From assembly GCA_045546275.1 (NCBI GenBank), contig JAZQCM010000019.1, positions 1-64,000 of the forward strand: a stretch of DNA of 64,000 nucleotides, read 5' to 3'. The notes below the pieces were generated by a model that did not search any database, had not been told where the DNA came from, and was given only the letters and a program-made list of their open reading frames with translations. Source of the stretch: RGIG1927 sp045546275. Lineage in GTDB: Bacteria; Bacillota; Clostridia; UMGS1883. Both the position numbers and the translations under genes were made by a program. Shown piece by piece: positions 16,443 to 25,064 of the stretch; the first letter of the stretch is position 1; each line of letters starts with the position of its first letter.

Positions 16443-19400
16443 TTACCAACATTTAATTTTTAAAACAGTTGGCTCGTTATGTATGGCTGTGTTCAATTGC
16501 TTTGCCATAAGTTGAATTTGCGATGCTGCTGTTTTAAATTTCACATACTTTATAAGTGTACTTATTCCCGGAATTGCGTTTTCTGCAACATATCCTATCA
16601 GTTTTTCAAATGTTCCTTCTAATGAAGCTTTTGCTATATCGTCTAAATTATCATAACACAACTTCAACAATTCCGTCACATTTATGTTTGTAAGAATCTC
16701 CTCAACTGCACTCATAAATGCTTCATTTTCTATAGGATTTGATAATTCTTTAAACACACTATCCTTAATTTTCTTTACAAAATAACGGTCTGCATCATTT
16801 GCAAGTGCCTTCACAAGGCTTTCCCAGTCTACATTATGTAATATCATTTTTATATCATCACTGGTAAAGTCGCTTTCAACTGCACTTGTGGCACAATCAA
16901 TAGAGCGTAATGCCATTGTAACAAGACTTGCTATATATGCAGTTGAATTAATCTGCGGATATTGCACTTCAATAAATCCATCTTTTGGTGCAACAATTCT
17001 ATTTTCACCGCTAAAGCTTCTTTCTGCATGAGCTCCAAATGGCAACACATAATCTGCATCCTGAGCGTTGTCAGAAAGAAACACATCATACATATACTCC
17101 GCACCTTTGGCTGATTCTTTAATCACCGGTACAAATCCTTCTGACTTCCATACAGAATCAGTAACATAGGTGTCACAAACGCGATAATGTTTATCATATA
17201 CAACTATTTCCACAGGAATATGAAGGTAATTATAATAATCAAACGCCACGTAATACTCAGTGATATCTTCACCATAGTTAGATAACGATATTCCGTCACT
17301 ATAAGCATCAATATTTTTAATTAATCCTATATCACTAACATTTACATATGTTGACTCACATAAAGAACTAAGGCTTATTGGCTCTTTATATATAATTATT
17401 GTTTCATTCTTTGTGTTATCTGTTATAATTTCTCCACCAAGAAAGTGCATATAGTCCTGCACAGAGAACATTAGCTCACCATCAATCATTATTGGAGCCA
17501 CACCTATGTCATATTGTTTGTTGTTAATTAATATCTTGCTATTACCTTCACCCATACCTACAGTTGTATAGATTGTTTTATATACGATGGTTTTTCCGTC
17601 ATCTGATTTCTGTATAATCTCATAATCAAATGCTCTGCAGAATGATTCAAGGTGAACCATAAGTTTGTTGTCAACTATGCGCATGGGCACATCACATATT
17701 ACAGGCACCGAATTTACCAACAGATTGTGATTGCCTGCACCTTCTATTAAGTGTTTCAAATATTCACATCTATATCCGTCATAATCATCTTCTGTATTTT
17801 CCTTATCAAAAGAAACCCCCTGTGGGATCTTAAGCTTTTTAAAATTTTCAAAAAGAAGCTCTTCATCACCACGATAATATACATTTCTTGCGGCATATAT
17901 TGCTGCACCATACATGCTTCCGTTAACACCTTTTAATCCTTCAGTAAAAATGTATAAATTTTCAAGATAACTATCTTCGCTACTGCACGGAAAAGCATTC
18001 ATCGGCAACACATCAATTGCGGGGCCTAAAATCAGATTATCAATTGGACAACCACTAAATATCTGATGCATTAAAGGCTTATCCCCTAATGATAAACATA
18101 TTGCTGTTTCCAACTTATCGCAATCACTAAAGGCATTGTATGCTTCTTTAATAGATGCAGGAATAACAACCGCTGTTAATTTATCGCAGTTTTCAAACGC
18201 AAGCACTCCTATTTGTCGCACATTGCACGGAATATTCACATGCTCAAGATTTATACAGTCTTTGAATGCGGCATTGCCTATCAACTGTAGTGATTTAGGC
18301 AACTTAACACTTGTTATATTCTCACACTCTCTGAATGCTTCTGACGCTATTCTTCGGATTCCCTCCGGAATAACCACCTCTCCGGAAATGTTTTTATCTG
18401 CTTTATAAATAGTATCATTGTTATAATACATCCCACGAACTTCTTTTAGGTCTTTTCCATCAGTTGCACTTGGAATACCTCCTCGTATGCCATCCTTATA
18501 TGTCCAGTTGGATGTTAATATAATCTCGGCATTCCCCTCTATAGTGCTTTCATTGTATGTTGCTATCAAAACATCACACCATGGATGCTCTGCACCATAT
18601 GTTTTTGCCCCTGTCATATCATCATATCCCTCATCATGAAATGACAATTTCAATGCTGATTCTATTTCATTTAATGTATACTCATCTTTATCCGAGGTTA
18701 TCATGCTGTTCAGGTCCCAGTGTACTCTTGTGCAAACAGCCAGCAATTCAGGCTCTATAAAACCTGTTTCATTACTATATATGAAACTACCATCTTTTGG
18801 ACAAAACATATCTGCTGCAGATATATTATTGGCAAATGATATCCAAGGCCCTTTTTCATCAAACTGATAAAAGGTAGAATCCCAATAGAACGCTCTTTTT
18901 ACCTTGCCGTATTTTGCCTTTAATTCTGCATATGTACGATTTATCATATCATATGCCATATTATCTTGCATGATTGGCTTACTTAAAAAGTATAATGCAT
19001 CATAAGTTGTGTTTACCTCTTCACTGGCTTCTTCGCCAGGCTCCTCAATCGCTTCCTCATCGCCTTCAATTACAAGCCTTGTGCATACAGAATTTCCACC
19101 AAGCTCAAATTCAACAATATATGTGCCGCTCTTTAAATTGATTTCCGTTTTGGCGGGTTTACCATAGTTTCCCCCCAAGGTATATGTTAATTTAATTGCA
19201 TCTTCAGAATTGTCTTCATCCCAAAACATCTCAAGGAACTCCTGCATTGTTGTTCCATCTTCAACCTGATATATTCCTATCCATGAATGTTCATTTATCA
19301 ATTTCAATATACAATCATTGTCAACATATATAGTTTTATCAGTAACATCTAATTTTTCACTTTTAGATTTCCCCAAAATTTGAAATGCCTCAACCGGCTC

Positions 19401-20669
19401 AATAAAGGGTACAAGTTTATATATGGCATTATTTCTTGTTTGTAGATTATCGCCTGATGGCTTCGTTGGTTTTTTCGCCACATCCTTACCACCATCTGAT
19501 GGCTTTGTAGGTGCTTCAACAGTCTCCTCGCCACCAACCATCTTTAGCAGTTCTTCCACAGATTCAAACCCATAAATACTCTTAATAACAGGCTCTTCGC
19601 AGGTAATTTCTACAATGTTTCCATTTTCTTTAACTTTTACAGGTTCAATGCTTAAAGCTTTGTACATAGCATCTGCTACAAGATATCTCCATCCGGGTTC
19701 ATTCTTTGTAACGTGCTTTGTAAGACCAATCTGAATTGCAACGTTTATATAAGCTTCGGGATATTTAAGTTTTCCGTTTTCTGTAATTCCACCATATCTT
19801 GTTGCAACATTTATATCATCATAGCCTAATGCACACACAAGCATTTTTAAAGCTTGCTCGTAGGTTAGTAAGTCATCGGGAGCAAAGTTTCCGTCGCCCA
19901 TGCCGTTTACAATGCCCAACTGTGATGCCACAAAAATATAACCACTTGCCCAATGTGTATTAGGTACATCATTAAACGGAGATCTACCCGTATACTTAAT
20001 TGCCGCATCCTCATAACCTAACATTCTGCAAATGAGTGTTGCTGCTTCCGCACGTGTTATGCAGGAACGCTCATTAAATTCGCCTTTTTCGTTACCGTTA
20101 AAAAGTCCGATATATCCTAAAGAGTTAATAACGACTTTGTCGGAATCTTCCGTTAAATCTTTAAATTGGATTTTTTTATATTTTGTACTGTCTGCTTTTT
20201 CTGATGTAAGGTTAATATATTCAGGTTTATTACCAACAACTATTCTGCAGTATCTAATTTCTCTATCATCATCAACAACAGCTAAAATATATGTACCTGT
20301 TTCAAGTGCCTGCTTATTATGCAGTATGCTGTGTCCGGAGAGAAGATATGTCTGAAGCTCATCAGAATCACCATTTCGAAGACTTTCCAATGTGGCTCCA
20401 TCCGGCATACGGTAAAGCCATGCCTGTGAACAATAGCTTATCAGCATACATTCGCCTTCAACATACACAGTATCTTCGACCACATCACGCCTTAAATTTT
20501 CAAAACCTCTTTCTGATTTATTACCTATTATTTCAAATGCAGGCATGTCTGTTCTTACTGATGTAGCAATTGTATATATAGTACCATCTTCAGCCAAAAC
20601 CGCAGGAACAGATGCAAATACCCCCAGCACCATGCACAGCACTAAAACTAAACTTAAACCCTTTTTCAT
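16443..20669 (-). CDS. Large secreted SLH and leucine-rich-repeat surface protein
   Basis: A 1408-residue surface protein. In order: signal peptide (1-26); a ~115-residue module (31-145); SLH repeats (175-345) that would anchor it to cell-wall polymer; a Thr/Pro linker with PTKPS twice; a second copy of the first module (416-535, sharing an AF-I-GKS-SE core and GTYI); an unassigned domain (556-730); BspA-type leucine-rich repeats (755-890, e.g. IASEAFRECENITSVKLP); a copper-amine-oxidase-N-like domain (985-1095, ILINNKQYDIGVAPIMIDGE); and a helical C-terminal region (1100-1408). Its SLH region is closely similar to that of the SLH-subtilisin at 48379. ATG 20669 has AGGGG upstream. Third gene of the XRE-linked operon. 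Binding or adhesion is likely; ligand unknown. Confidence 0.85.
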   Translation of the reverse strand: MKKGLSLVLVLCMVLGVFASVPAVLAEDGTIYTIATSVRTDMPAFEIIGNKSERGFENLRRDVVEDTVYVEGECMLISYCSQAWLYRMPDGATLESLRNGDSDELQTYLLSGHSILHNKQALETGTYILAVVDDDREIRYCRIVVGNKPEYINLTSEKADSTKYKKIQFKDLTEDSDKVVINSLGYIGLFNGNEKGEFNERSCITRAEAATLICRMLGYEDAAIKYTGRSPFNDVPNTHWASGYIFVASQLGIVNGMGDGNFAPDDLLTYEQALKMLVCALGYDDINVATRYGGITENGKLKYPEAYINVAIQIGLTKHVTKNEPGWRYLVADAMYKALSIEPVKVKENGNIVEITCEEPVIKSIYGFESVEELLKMVGGEETVEAPTKPSDGGKDVAKKPTKPSGDNLQTRNNAIYKLVPFIEPVEAFQILGKSKSEKLDVTDKTIYVDNDCILKLINEHSWIGIYQVEDGTTMQEFLEMFWDEDNSEDAIKLTYTLGGNYGKPAKTEINLKSGTYIVEFELGGNSVCTRLVIEGDEEAIEEPGEEASEEVNTTYDALYFLSKPIMQDNMAYDMINRTYAELKAKYGKVKRAFYWDSTFYQFDEKGPWISFANNISAADMFCPKDGSFIYSNETGFIEPELLAVCTRVHWDLNSMITSDKDEYTLNEIESALKLSFHDEGYDDMTGAKTYGAEHPWCDVLIATYNESTIEGNAEIILTSNWTYKDGIRGGIPSATDGKDLKEVRGMYYNNDTIYKADKNISGEVVIPEGIRRIASEAFRECENITSVKLPKSLQLIGNAAFKDCINLEHVNIPCNVRQIGVLAFENCDKLTAVVIPASIKEAYNAFSDCDKLETAICLSLGDKPLMHQIFSGCPIDNLILGPAIDVLPMNAFPCSSEDSYLENLYIFTEGLKGVNGSMYGAAIYAARNVYYRGDEELLFENFKKLKIPQGVSFDKENTEDDYDGYRCEYLKHLIEGAGNHNLLVNSVPVICDVPMRIVDNKLMVHLESFCRAFDYEIIQKSDDGKTIVYKTIYTTVGMGEGNSKILINNKQYDIGVAPIMIDGELMFSVQDYMHFLGGEIITDNTKNETIIIYKEPISLSSLCESTYVNVSDIGLIKNIDAYSDGISLSNYGEDITEYYVAFDYYNYLHIPVEIVVYDKHYRVCDTYVTDSVWKSEGFVPVIKESAKGAEYMYDVFLSDNAQDADYVLPFGAHAERSFSGENRIVAPKDGFIEVQYPQINSTAYIASLVTMALRSIDCATSAVESDFTSDDIKMILHNVDWESLVKALANDADRYFVKKIKDSVFKELSNPIENEAFMSAVEEILTNINVTELLKLCYDNLDDIAKASLEGTFEKLIGYVAENAIPGISTLIKYVKFKTAASQIQLMAKQLNTAIHNEPTVLKIKCW

Positions 20670-20684
20670 GTTAATCCCCTTTCA

Positions 20685-21911
20685 TTAATCATGATACCAG
20701 TCGTCAAAATATACTGCTTCGCCATTTTCAATTGTTATGTACTTATCTCCGGCAAAGTTCAAGGAATAGAAGCTTTCAAAGTATTCCTCTGCTGTATATG
20801 CTGCACGATTTTCAATTGCACCGCAATCTATCATGTTTCCAAATTCATCAAAGCCTGACGCAATGCCGTTTTCGTCATAACCTGTAACACCGTATCTTAC
20901 TTTAAAATCGTCGCTCATTTTTACCTTTATGGGATTTCGTTTATTGTATGCAATGATTGCAGCAGGATAACCCTCCCATGGCTCATAGAACCAATATTGT
21001 TCCCCGTCTTCCGACAACAGATATGCATCGGGCGCCCAATCACTTGCTTGGTAACCTAATTCATATTTTACTCCGTCTAAGATATAAAAGCCTTCTTCCT
21101 TTGCTTTCACATATTCATCATAGGTTATAACCGGAAGCGGAATATATTCCAGTTCCCTGTTATCAAGGTCAAATTTTTTTAAATAACAAGGCACACGACC
21201 ATCTTCACTGTTGCCATATGTAATTGGTTTATTGATATTTCTATATTCTTCAATTGCATCGGCATAATTATTGCTATCAAGAGAAATATAAATCTTTTCA
21301 TCAAGGAAAACATAGTCTTTCAGAACAATGTCACGCACCCTGGAACTGTTTGTGTTCACAGGAAATGTTGATGCAGAAGAATCGGTAACAGTTACTTTGT
21401 CTTTGTCTATTGTGACAATATTGAACACATCGTCATAATAGCCTGACAATATAGAACACACCAATGCTCGTCTGCCAGTGATTTTGTGTTGTACAACCGC
21501 AAGAAAATTCGGGTGACCCGAGAAAAAGCTGCCATAATAAACATCATCCATATACATGTCACAAAGTTCAAAACTGGTGCCGTTCATCGTTGCCGTGCAT
21601 ACGTCCCCTTTGGTCAATTCAAACTTTTCGGGACTTCCGTCGCCATCAATATCACAAAGCATAATTCCGTCAGTGAATTCAAAAGCAGCATCAGGTTCGC
21701 TTTCAGTTTCTTCAGCTGCAAGTAATATTGTTTCCATTTCAATATTTTCACTTACTTCTGCCACTGTTTCTTTTTCAAAGCGTTCACTGTTTTCAATAGT
21801 ATCTTCGTTATTAAACACAGGTTTATTAAAAAACTCGTTTGCTGTGGAAAATATAATCAGCGTTAAAATCAAAACTAAAACCGCAATCAGTTTAACATTT
21901 TCTCTTTTCAT
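20685..21911 (-). CDS. Membrane-anchored extracellular protein of unknown function
   Basis: A 408-residue protein with an N-terminal signal anchor (residues 8-24, LIAVLVLILTLIIFST), an acidic linker (35-80), then a soluble domain that opens with DIDGDGSPEKF, a calcium-loop-like DxDxDG motif seen in FG-GAP/VCBS-type repeats. The rest is rich in Tyr and Asp and not recognised. ATG 21911 has AAGGTGAC upstream. Nine nt separate it from the upstream membrane-protein gene and 15 nt from the downstream SLH-LRR gene, so the three form one operon that probably builds a surface structure. Confidence 0.7.
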   Translation of the reverse strand: MKRENVKLIAVLVLILTLIIFSTANEFFNKPVFNNEDTIENSERFEKETVAEVSENIEMETILLAAEETESEPDAAFEFTDGIMLCDIDGDGSPEKFELTKGDVCTATMNGTSFELCDMYMDDVYYGSFFSGHPNFLAVVQHKITGRRALVCSILSGYYDDVFNIVTIDKDKVTVTDSSASTFPVNTNSSRVRDIVLKDYVFLDEKIYISLDSNNYADAIEEYRNINKPITYGNSEDGRVPCYLKKFDLDNRELEYIPLPVITYDEYVKAKEEGFYILDGVKYELGYQASDWAPDAYLLSEDGEQYWFYEPWEGYPAAIIAYNKRNPIKVKMSDDFKVRYGVTGYDENGIASGFDEFGNMIDCGAIENRAAYTAEEYFESFYSLNFAGDKYITIENGEAVYFDDWYHD

Positions 21912-21920
21912 TTTGTCACC

Positions 21921-22541
21921 TTACTGAATAATAGTCGTTGTTATATCCTCGTCATTCTTCTTTGTTACAACAGTCCCGGAAAGACCATTTTCAATATTCT
22001 GAAGATTCAGTTCATTACTAAGCTTCTGTTCTGCAGATGCACTGTTTGCTGCATCGCTGTATTCAACAGCCTGTCGCAAAGTTTTTGTCCAGTCGTCATA
22101 TTCCATGTCGCTGTCAAACTTAAACTTCATAGAAACAGGAGCCTGACCGTTTTTTGCTCTTATAAAGTCAACTATCATAAAAGCATTGCCAACAAAAAGT
22201 GCCAGTACGCAACCTAACGCAAAGCACAAAAGGCTGTATGCAAAGCCCATGATAAAACCTTGTCCTGTCAATGCCTGCCAGATGGTTGCATCACGGTTTA
22301 CACGAAGAAATTTTCTCCAGGTTCTTTTAATCAGGTTAAATGCAAAATACCAACCTGTTCCGTAAAGCACTGTTACCAGAAGTACCACGGGCACAATGTA
22401 CCAGGGCAACTGACTAAATGCACTCTCACCCGTCAGCACCGGCGAAATCACCATAAAAAGAATAAATACTAACCCCACCAAAAGTGCCTTAAACAGCCTC
22501 TTTTTAAACTGTTCCATAAATACATTTGTTTGATTGTTCAT
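21921..22541 (-). CDS. Integral membrane protein, first gene of XRE-linked operon
   Basis: A 206-residue protein with three or four membrane helices (about residues 18-38, 48-70 and 95-125) and a soluble C-terminal tail of about 75 residues. No family recognised. ATG 22541 with AGGAG 7 nt upstream. It heads a three-gene leftward operon with the two surface proteins that follow, divergent from an XRE regulator across a short region holding a palindrome. Regulation by that XRE protein is inferred. Confidence 0.7.
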   Translation of the reverse strand: MNNQTNVFMEQFKKRLFKALLVGLVFILFMVISPVLTGESAFSQLPWYIVPVVLLVTVLYGTGWYFAFNLIKRTWRKFLRVNRDATIWQALTGQGFIMGFAYSLLCFALGCVLALFVGNAFMIVDFIRAKNGQAPVSMKFKFDSDMEYDDWTKTLRQAVEYSDAANSASAEQKLSNELNLQNIENGLSGTVVTKKNDEDITTTIIQ

Positions 22542-22571
22542 TTTTTCTCTCCTTTTTATTATAAATTATTT

Positions 22572-22600
22572 TTGACATTCACTGAATGTCATTTTTTAAT
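22572..22600 (+). promoter_or_regulatory. Candidate promoter of the XRE regulator
   Basis: TTGACA (22572-22577), 17-nt spacer, TTTAAT (22595-22600). The -35 box runs into the palindrome at 22574-22590, so a bound regulator would block it. The -10 box is only moderate. Confidence 0.45.
22574..22590. promoter_or_regulatory. Palindromic operator candidate for the XRE regulator
   Basis: GACATTCA-C-TGAATGTC, a perfect 8-bp inverted repeat around one base. It lies between the divergent starts at 22541 (minus) and 22657 (plus), overlaps the -35 box of the plus promoter, and sits just downstream of the start point of the minus promoter. That is the usual layout for an autoregulating HTH dimer. Confidence 0.6.
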
Positions 22601-22602
22601 TA

Positions 22603-22631
22603 ATTATAGCATACAATTTTAGTATTGACAA
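22603..22631 (-). promoter_or_regulatory. Sigma-A promoter of the membrane/SLH operon
   Basis: Minus strand TTGTCA (22626-22631), 17-nt spacer, TATAAT (22603-22608). Transcripts would start near 22596, immediately before the palindrome. A second TATAAT at 22558 overlaps too closely with the RBS to be used. Confidence 0.6.
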
Positions 22632-22656
22632 GCATTTTATGCAAGGAGTTAGCACT

Positions 22657-22899
22657 ATGTTTATAAACAAATCACCCGACGGAAACAATAACATTTGCGG
22701 ACGAAATATTGCACGTTACCGTAAAGAAATGAATATTTCACAACGCGAGCTTGCAGAACGTTTACAGCTTTCAGGACTTGATGTTGACAAAAATGCTGTT
22801 CAACGCATTGAATGCGGCAAGCGTTTTGTTACTGACATTGAGCTTATTCATTTTTCGAAAGTACTCAAGGTTACTCTCCTACAGCTCGTGTCATTGTAA
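22657..22899 (+). CDS. XRE-family HTH transcriptional regulator
   Basis: An 80-residue single-domain DNA-binding protein. The helix-turn-helix is in NISQRELAERLQLSGLDVDKNAVQRIECG, with the recognition helix near residues 38-50. No effector or peptidase domain. ATG 22657 has AAGGAG 8 nt upstream; an earlier ATG at 22639 overlaps that RBS. It is divergent from the 22541 operon and ends at a bidirectional terminator. It is probably a repressor of itself and of the divergent surface operon through the palindrome at 22574. Confidence 0.88.
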   Translation: MFINKSPDGNNNICGRNIARYRKEMNISQRELAERLQLSGLDVDKNAVQRIECGKRFVTDIELIHFSKVLKVTLLQLVSL

Positions 22900-22972
22900 C
22901 CATTTAATCAAAATTATCTTAAGGTTTCAACACTTTAGCAGAAACGACATTTACAGAGCCATTTTTAACATC

Positions 22973-23002
22973 AAAAGGCTGTTGCATAAGCAACAGCCTT
23001 TT
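22973..23002. terminator. Bidirectional terminator between XRE and kinase genes
   Basis: AAAAGGCTGTTGC (22973-22985), loop ATAA, GCAACAGCCTTTT (22990-23002): a 13-bp perfect stem, adjoining the stop of the convergent kinase gene. Confidence 0.85.
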
Positions 23003-23003
23003 T

Positions 23004-24263
23004 CTATGCCTTCATATTAACAATGCTTACAAATTCATTTTTGTTGAATTTGAAAACGCAGTCACCATCATATTTTGCTGCGGTTTCTCTCACACTTTGC
23101 AGTCCTATACCGTGATTTTCCTTGTCCTTTTTAGTGGTTGCAAGGTTTCTTTCAGGCTCATTGCTTGAATTTTTCACAACAACTATCACTCTGTCAGCTT
23201 TAAGATTTATTTCAAGGTCAATGTACTTTTCCAAAGTTTTCTTTGCCGCTTCAATTGCATTGTCAAGTAAATTTGCTACCACACTGCAAATATCAAAGTC
23301 TGAAACATTCACCTTTGTCATGTCACACACTTCAAACAAGGTTTTAATTCCCTCTGCCTCCGCTTCTTTTGCTTTTATTGATAAAAGTGCATCAAGCGAC
23401 GGATTATTGCAATAGCTTATCCTTTCCATTTTATCAAAGCGTTCTTTTACCTCGTTTATGTATTCCTTGATTTTTTCCTTGTCATCCATTGTGTCAAGGA
23501 CTTTAATGTGGTTGTAAAAATCGTGTCGCAGTTTCCTGTATTCCATGTACTGTGCCTTAATTTCAAAAAAATGCCTGTCCTTAATTTCCGATTCCTTTTT
23601 GATAAATTCCGCCTCGGCACTCTTTTTACTCATGGTTTTGACAGCATTAAAAAGCAGCATTGCGACAGCGAAAGCTATCATAACAATGGAAAACGCCATA
23701 ATGATATTTGACATTGACCGATTGTTATATTCACAAAAGAACATTACAAATACAACCGCTATAAAAAATTGCACACCTAAATATAAAAACACATATTGTG
23801 TGATTCTGTTCTCTAATTCAATTTCTTTTCGCTTAATCAGGAGCGCACTTAGAATGCAAAGAATAAACGATACAAGATACATTGTTAAAGACCACAGTAT
23901 GTTTTCAAGACTCAGTTCCATCGCATTTATCAGTTCATTATTGTAAACTATTTTTGCTACCATCATTGAAATAACTTCCGACATGATAATTATAAACAAA
24001 TATACCATATAAACAAATATTTTTTTGTACCATTTGTCTTTATACAAAATTGCAACAATTAACAACTGTATAATCATTGTAGTTACAGACTTTACTACAA
24101 CCATATCAAATATAAGAATGCATTTTATGACATTTAGTCCGTCAATGGCGCAGAAAAGAAGAAATGTTTTAATTGCACTATATCTTTTTTCTAAATTCGT
24201 ATTGAAATAATAGTACAAAATCAGCATTTCCAATGTCAATCCCACCAAAGCTATCACGTTCAT
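23004..24263 (-). CDS. AgrC-like GHKL sensor histidine kinase
   Basis: A 419-residue membrane sensor kinase. About six hydrophobic helices fill residues 1-210. A coiled linker leads to the H-box RKLRHDFYNH near residue 250, where the first His is the likely phosphorylation site. The GHKL ATPase domain follows, with N-box SVVANLLDNAIEAAKK and G-box KENHGIGLQSV. This is the HPK10/AgrC architecture, which commonly senses peptides. ATG 24263 overlaps the upstream LytTR regulator by 4 nt (24260-24263), so the pair is cotranscribed. No agrB or agrD was found nearby, so the signal is unknown. Confidence 0.9.
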   Translation of the reverse strand: MNVIALVGLTLEMLILYYYFNTNLEKRYSAIKTFLLFCAIDGLNVIKCILIFDMVVVKSVTTMIIQLLIVAILYKDKWYKKIFVYMVYLFIIIMSEVISMMVAKIVYNNELINAMELSLENILWSLTMYLVSFILCILSALLIKRKEIELENRITQYVFLYLGVQFFIAVVFVMFFCEYNNRSMSNIIMAFSIVMIAFAVAMLLFNAVKTMSKKSAEAEFIKKESEIKDRHFFEIKAQYMEYRKLRHDFYNHIKVLDTMDDKEKIKEYINEVKERFDKMERISYCNNPSLDALLSIKAKEAEAEGIKTLFEVCDMTKVNVSDFDICSVVANLLDNAIEAAKKTLEKYIDLEINLKADRVIVVVKNSSNEPERNLATTKKDKENHGIGLQSVRETAAKYDGDCVFKFNKNEFVSIVNMKA

Positions 24264-24955
24264 ATTATCCCTCCAAGATAGCAGGTTATTTTTTCCCGGG
24301 CTTCTTTTGTATAGGTTCTACTCATTGGTATTTCGTAATTTCCACTAACCTTTACTATCTGGCTGTCATAGCTTTCGATATATTTCATGTTTACAATAAA
24401 GCTCTGATGCACCCTTACAAAATCAGAAGGCAGAAGCTTTTCCAATGATTTTAAAGAAACATTATACTCTTTAATTTCGGAATTAATAAAACATATTTTT
24501 GTATGCTTCAACACACTTTCCATGTACAGAATGTCATTGATTGATATTTTATATACCCCTGTTTTTGTTTCTATCAAAAGTGTTTTTCGTTTGCATGATT
24601 CCACGGCTTTATTGACAGCGTCAAAAAATCTTTCCTTTTCAAATTCCTTTGTTAAAAAATACGAATGGTTAACCTTGTACACATCTTTAAAATAATCCGG
24701 GTTCCGGGATACAAAAATAACATTGGCATCAGGTTGCTCTTTATTTAGTAGCTCGCCTACCTCTATACCATTCTTTTCATCAAGGATAATGTCTAAAAGC
24801 ACAATGTCAAATTTTTCGGTGTGCATAGCATTAACAAACTGTTCTGTGGTGAAATATTCATACACAGAATATTTTTCGTTTTTTAAACATTTTCCTAATA
24901 GTTCTTCTATAACCGCAACATCAGCTTTGTTGTCGTCAACAATTGCAATGTTCAC
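24260..24955 (-). CDS. LytTR-family response regulator
   Basis: Response regulator paired with the GHKL kinase. The REC domain covers residues 1-125, with acidic residues DD7-8, phospho-acceptor Asp55 (IVLLDIILDEKNG) and a C-terminal Lys in the LTKEF region. The LytTR DNA-binding domain (about 135-230) contains ILYMESVLKHTKI and FVRVHQSFIVNMKYI, the family signature. I place the start at GTG 24955, with GAGGGTG 5 nt upstream; the upstream GTG/ATG codons precede the RBS. It is preceded by a TTGAAA-TAATAT promoter. Confidence 0.92.
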   Translation of the reverse strand: MNIAIVDDNKADVAVIEELLGKCLKNEKYSVYEYFTTEQFVNAMHTEKFDIVLLDIILDEKNGIEVGELLNKEQPDANVIFVSRNPDYFKDVYKVNHSYFLTKEFEKERFFDAVNKAVESCKRKTLLIETKTGVYKISINDILYMESVLKHTKICFINSEIKEYNVSLKSLEKLLPSDFVRVHQSFIVNMKYIESYDSQIVKVSGNYEIPMSRTYTKEAREKITCYLGGII

Positions 24956-24989
24956 AAAATCACCCTCTAATTGTATATTTATGGTAATC

Positions 24990-25018
24990 ATATTATCATA
25001 CCGTTATGTGTTTTTCAA
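24990..25018 (-). promoter_or_regulatory. Promoter of the LytTR/GHKL operon
   Basis: Minus strand TTGAAA (25013-25018), 17-nt spacer, TAATAT (24990-24995). The -35 box is formed by the distal end of the large hairpin at 25013-25059. Confidence 0.6.
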
Positions 25019-25059
25019 TATAAAATGGCTGTTTTAAAAACAGCCATTTTATATTGAAA
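25013..25059 (-). terminator. Perfect 23-bp hairpin, terminator of the SLH gene operon
   Basis: Left arm 25013-25035 and right arm 25037-25059 are perfect reverse complements around a single base. The core is TGGCTGTTTT/AAAACAGCCA. It begins 5 nt after the stop of the 25065 gene. The stem is far longer than needed, and its far edge supplies the -35 box of the next operon. Confidence 0.75.
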
Positions 25060-25064
25060 TCTTT

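Noticed and set aside
16267..16515. 82-codon frame after mnmM with AGGAG upstream
   Set aside because: It reads through the strong terminator at 16401-16428 and into the end of the convergent SLH gene, so it is not a plausible gene.
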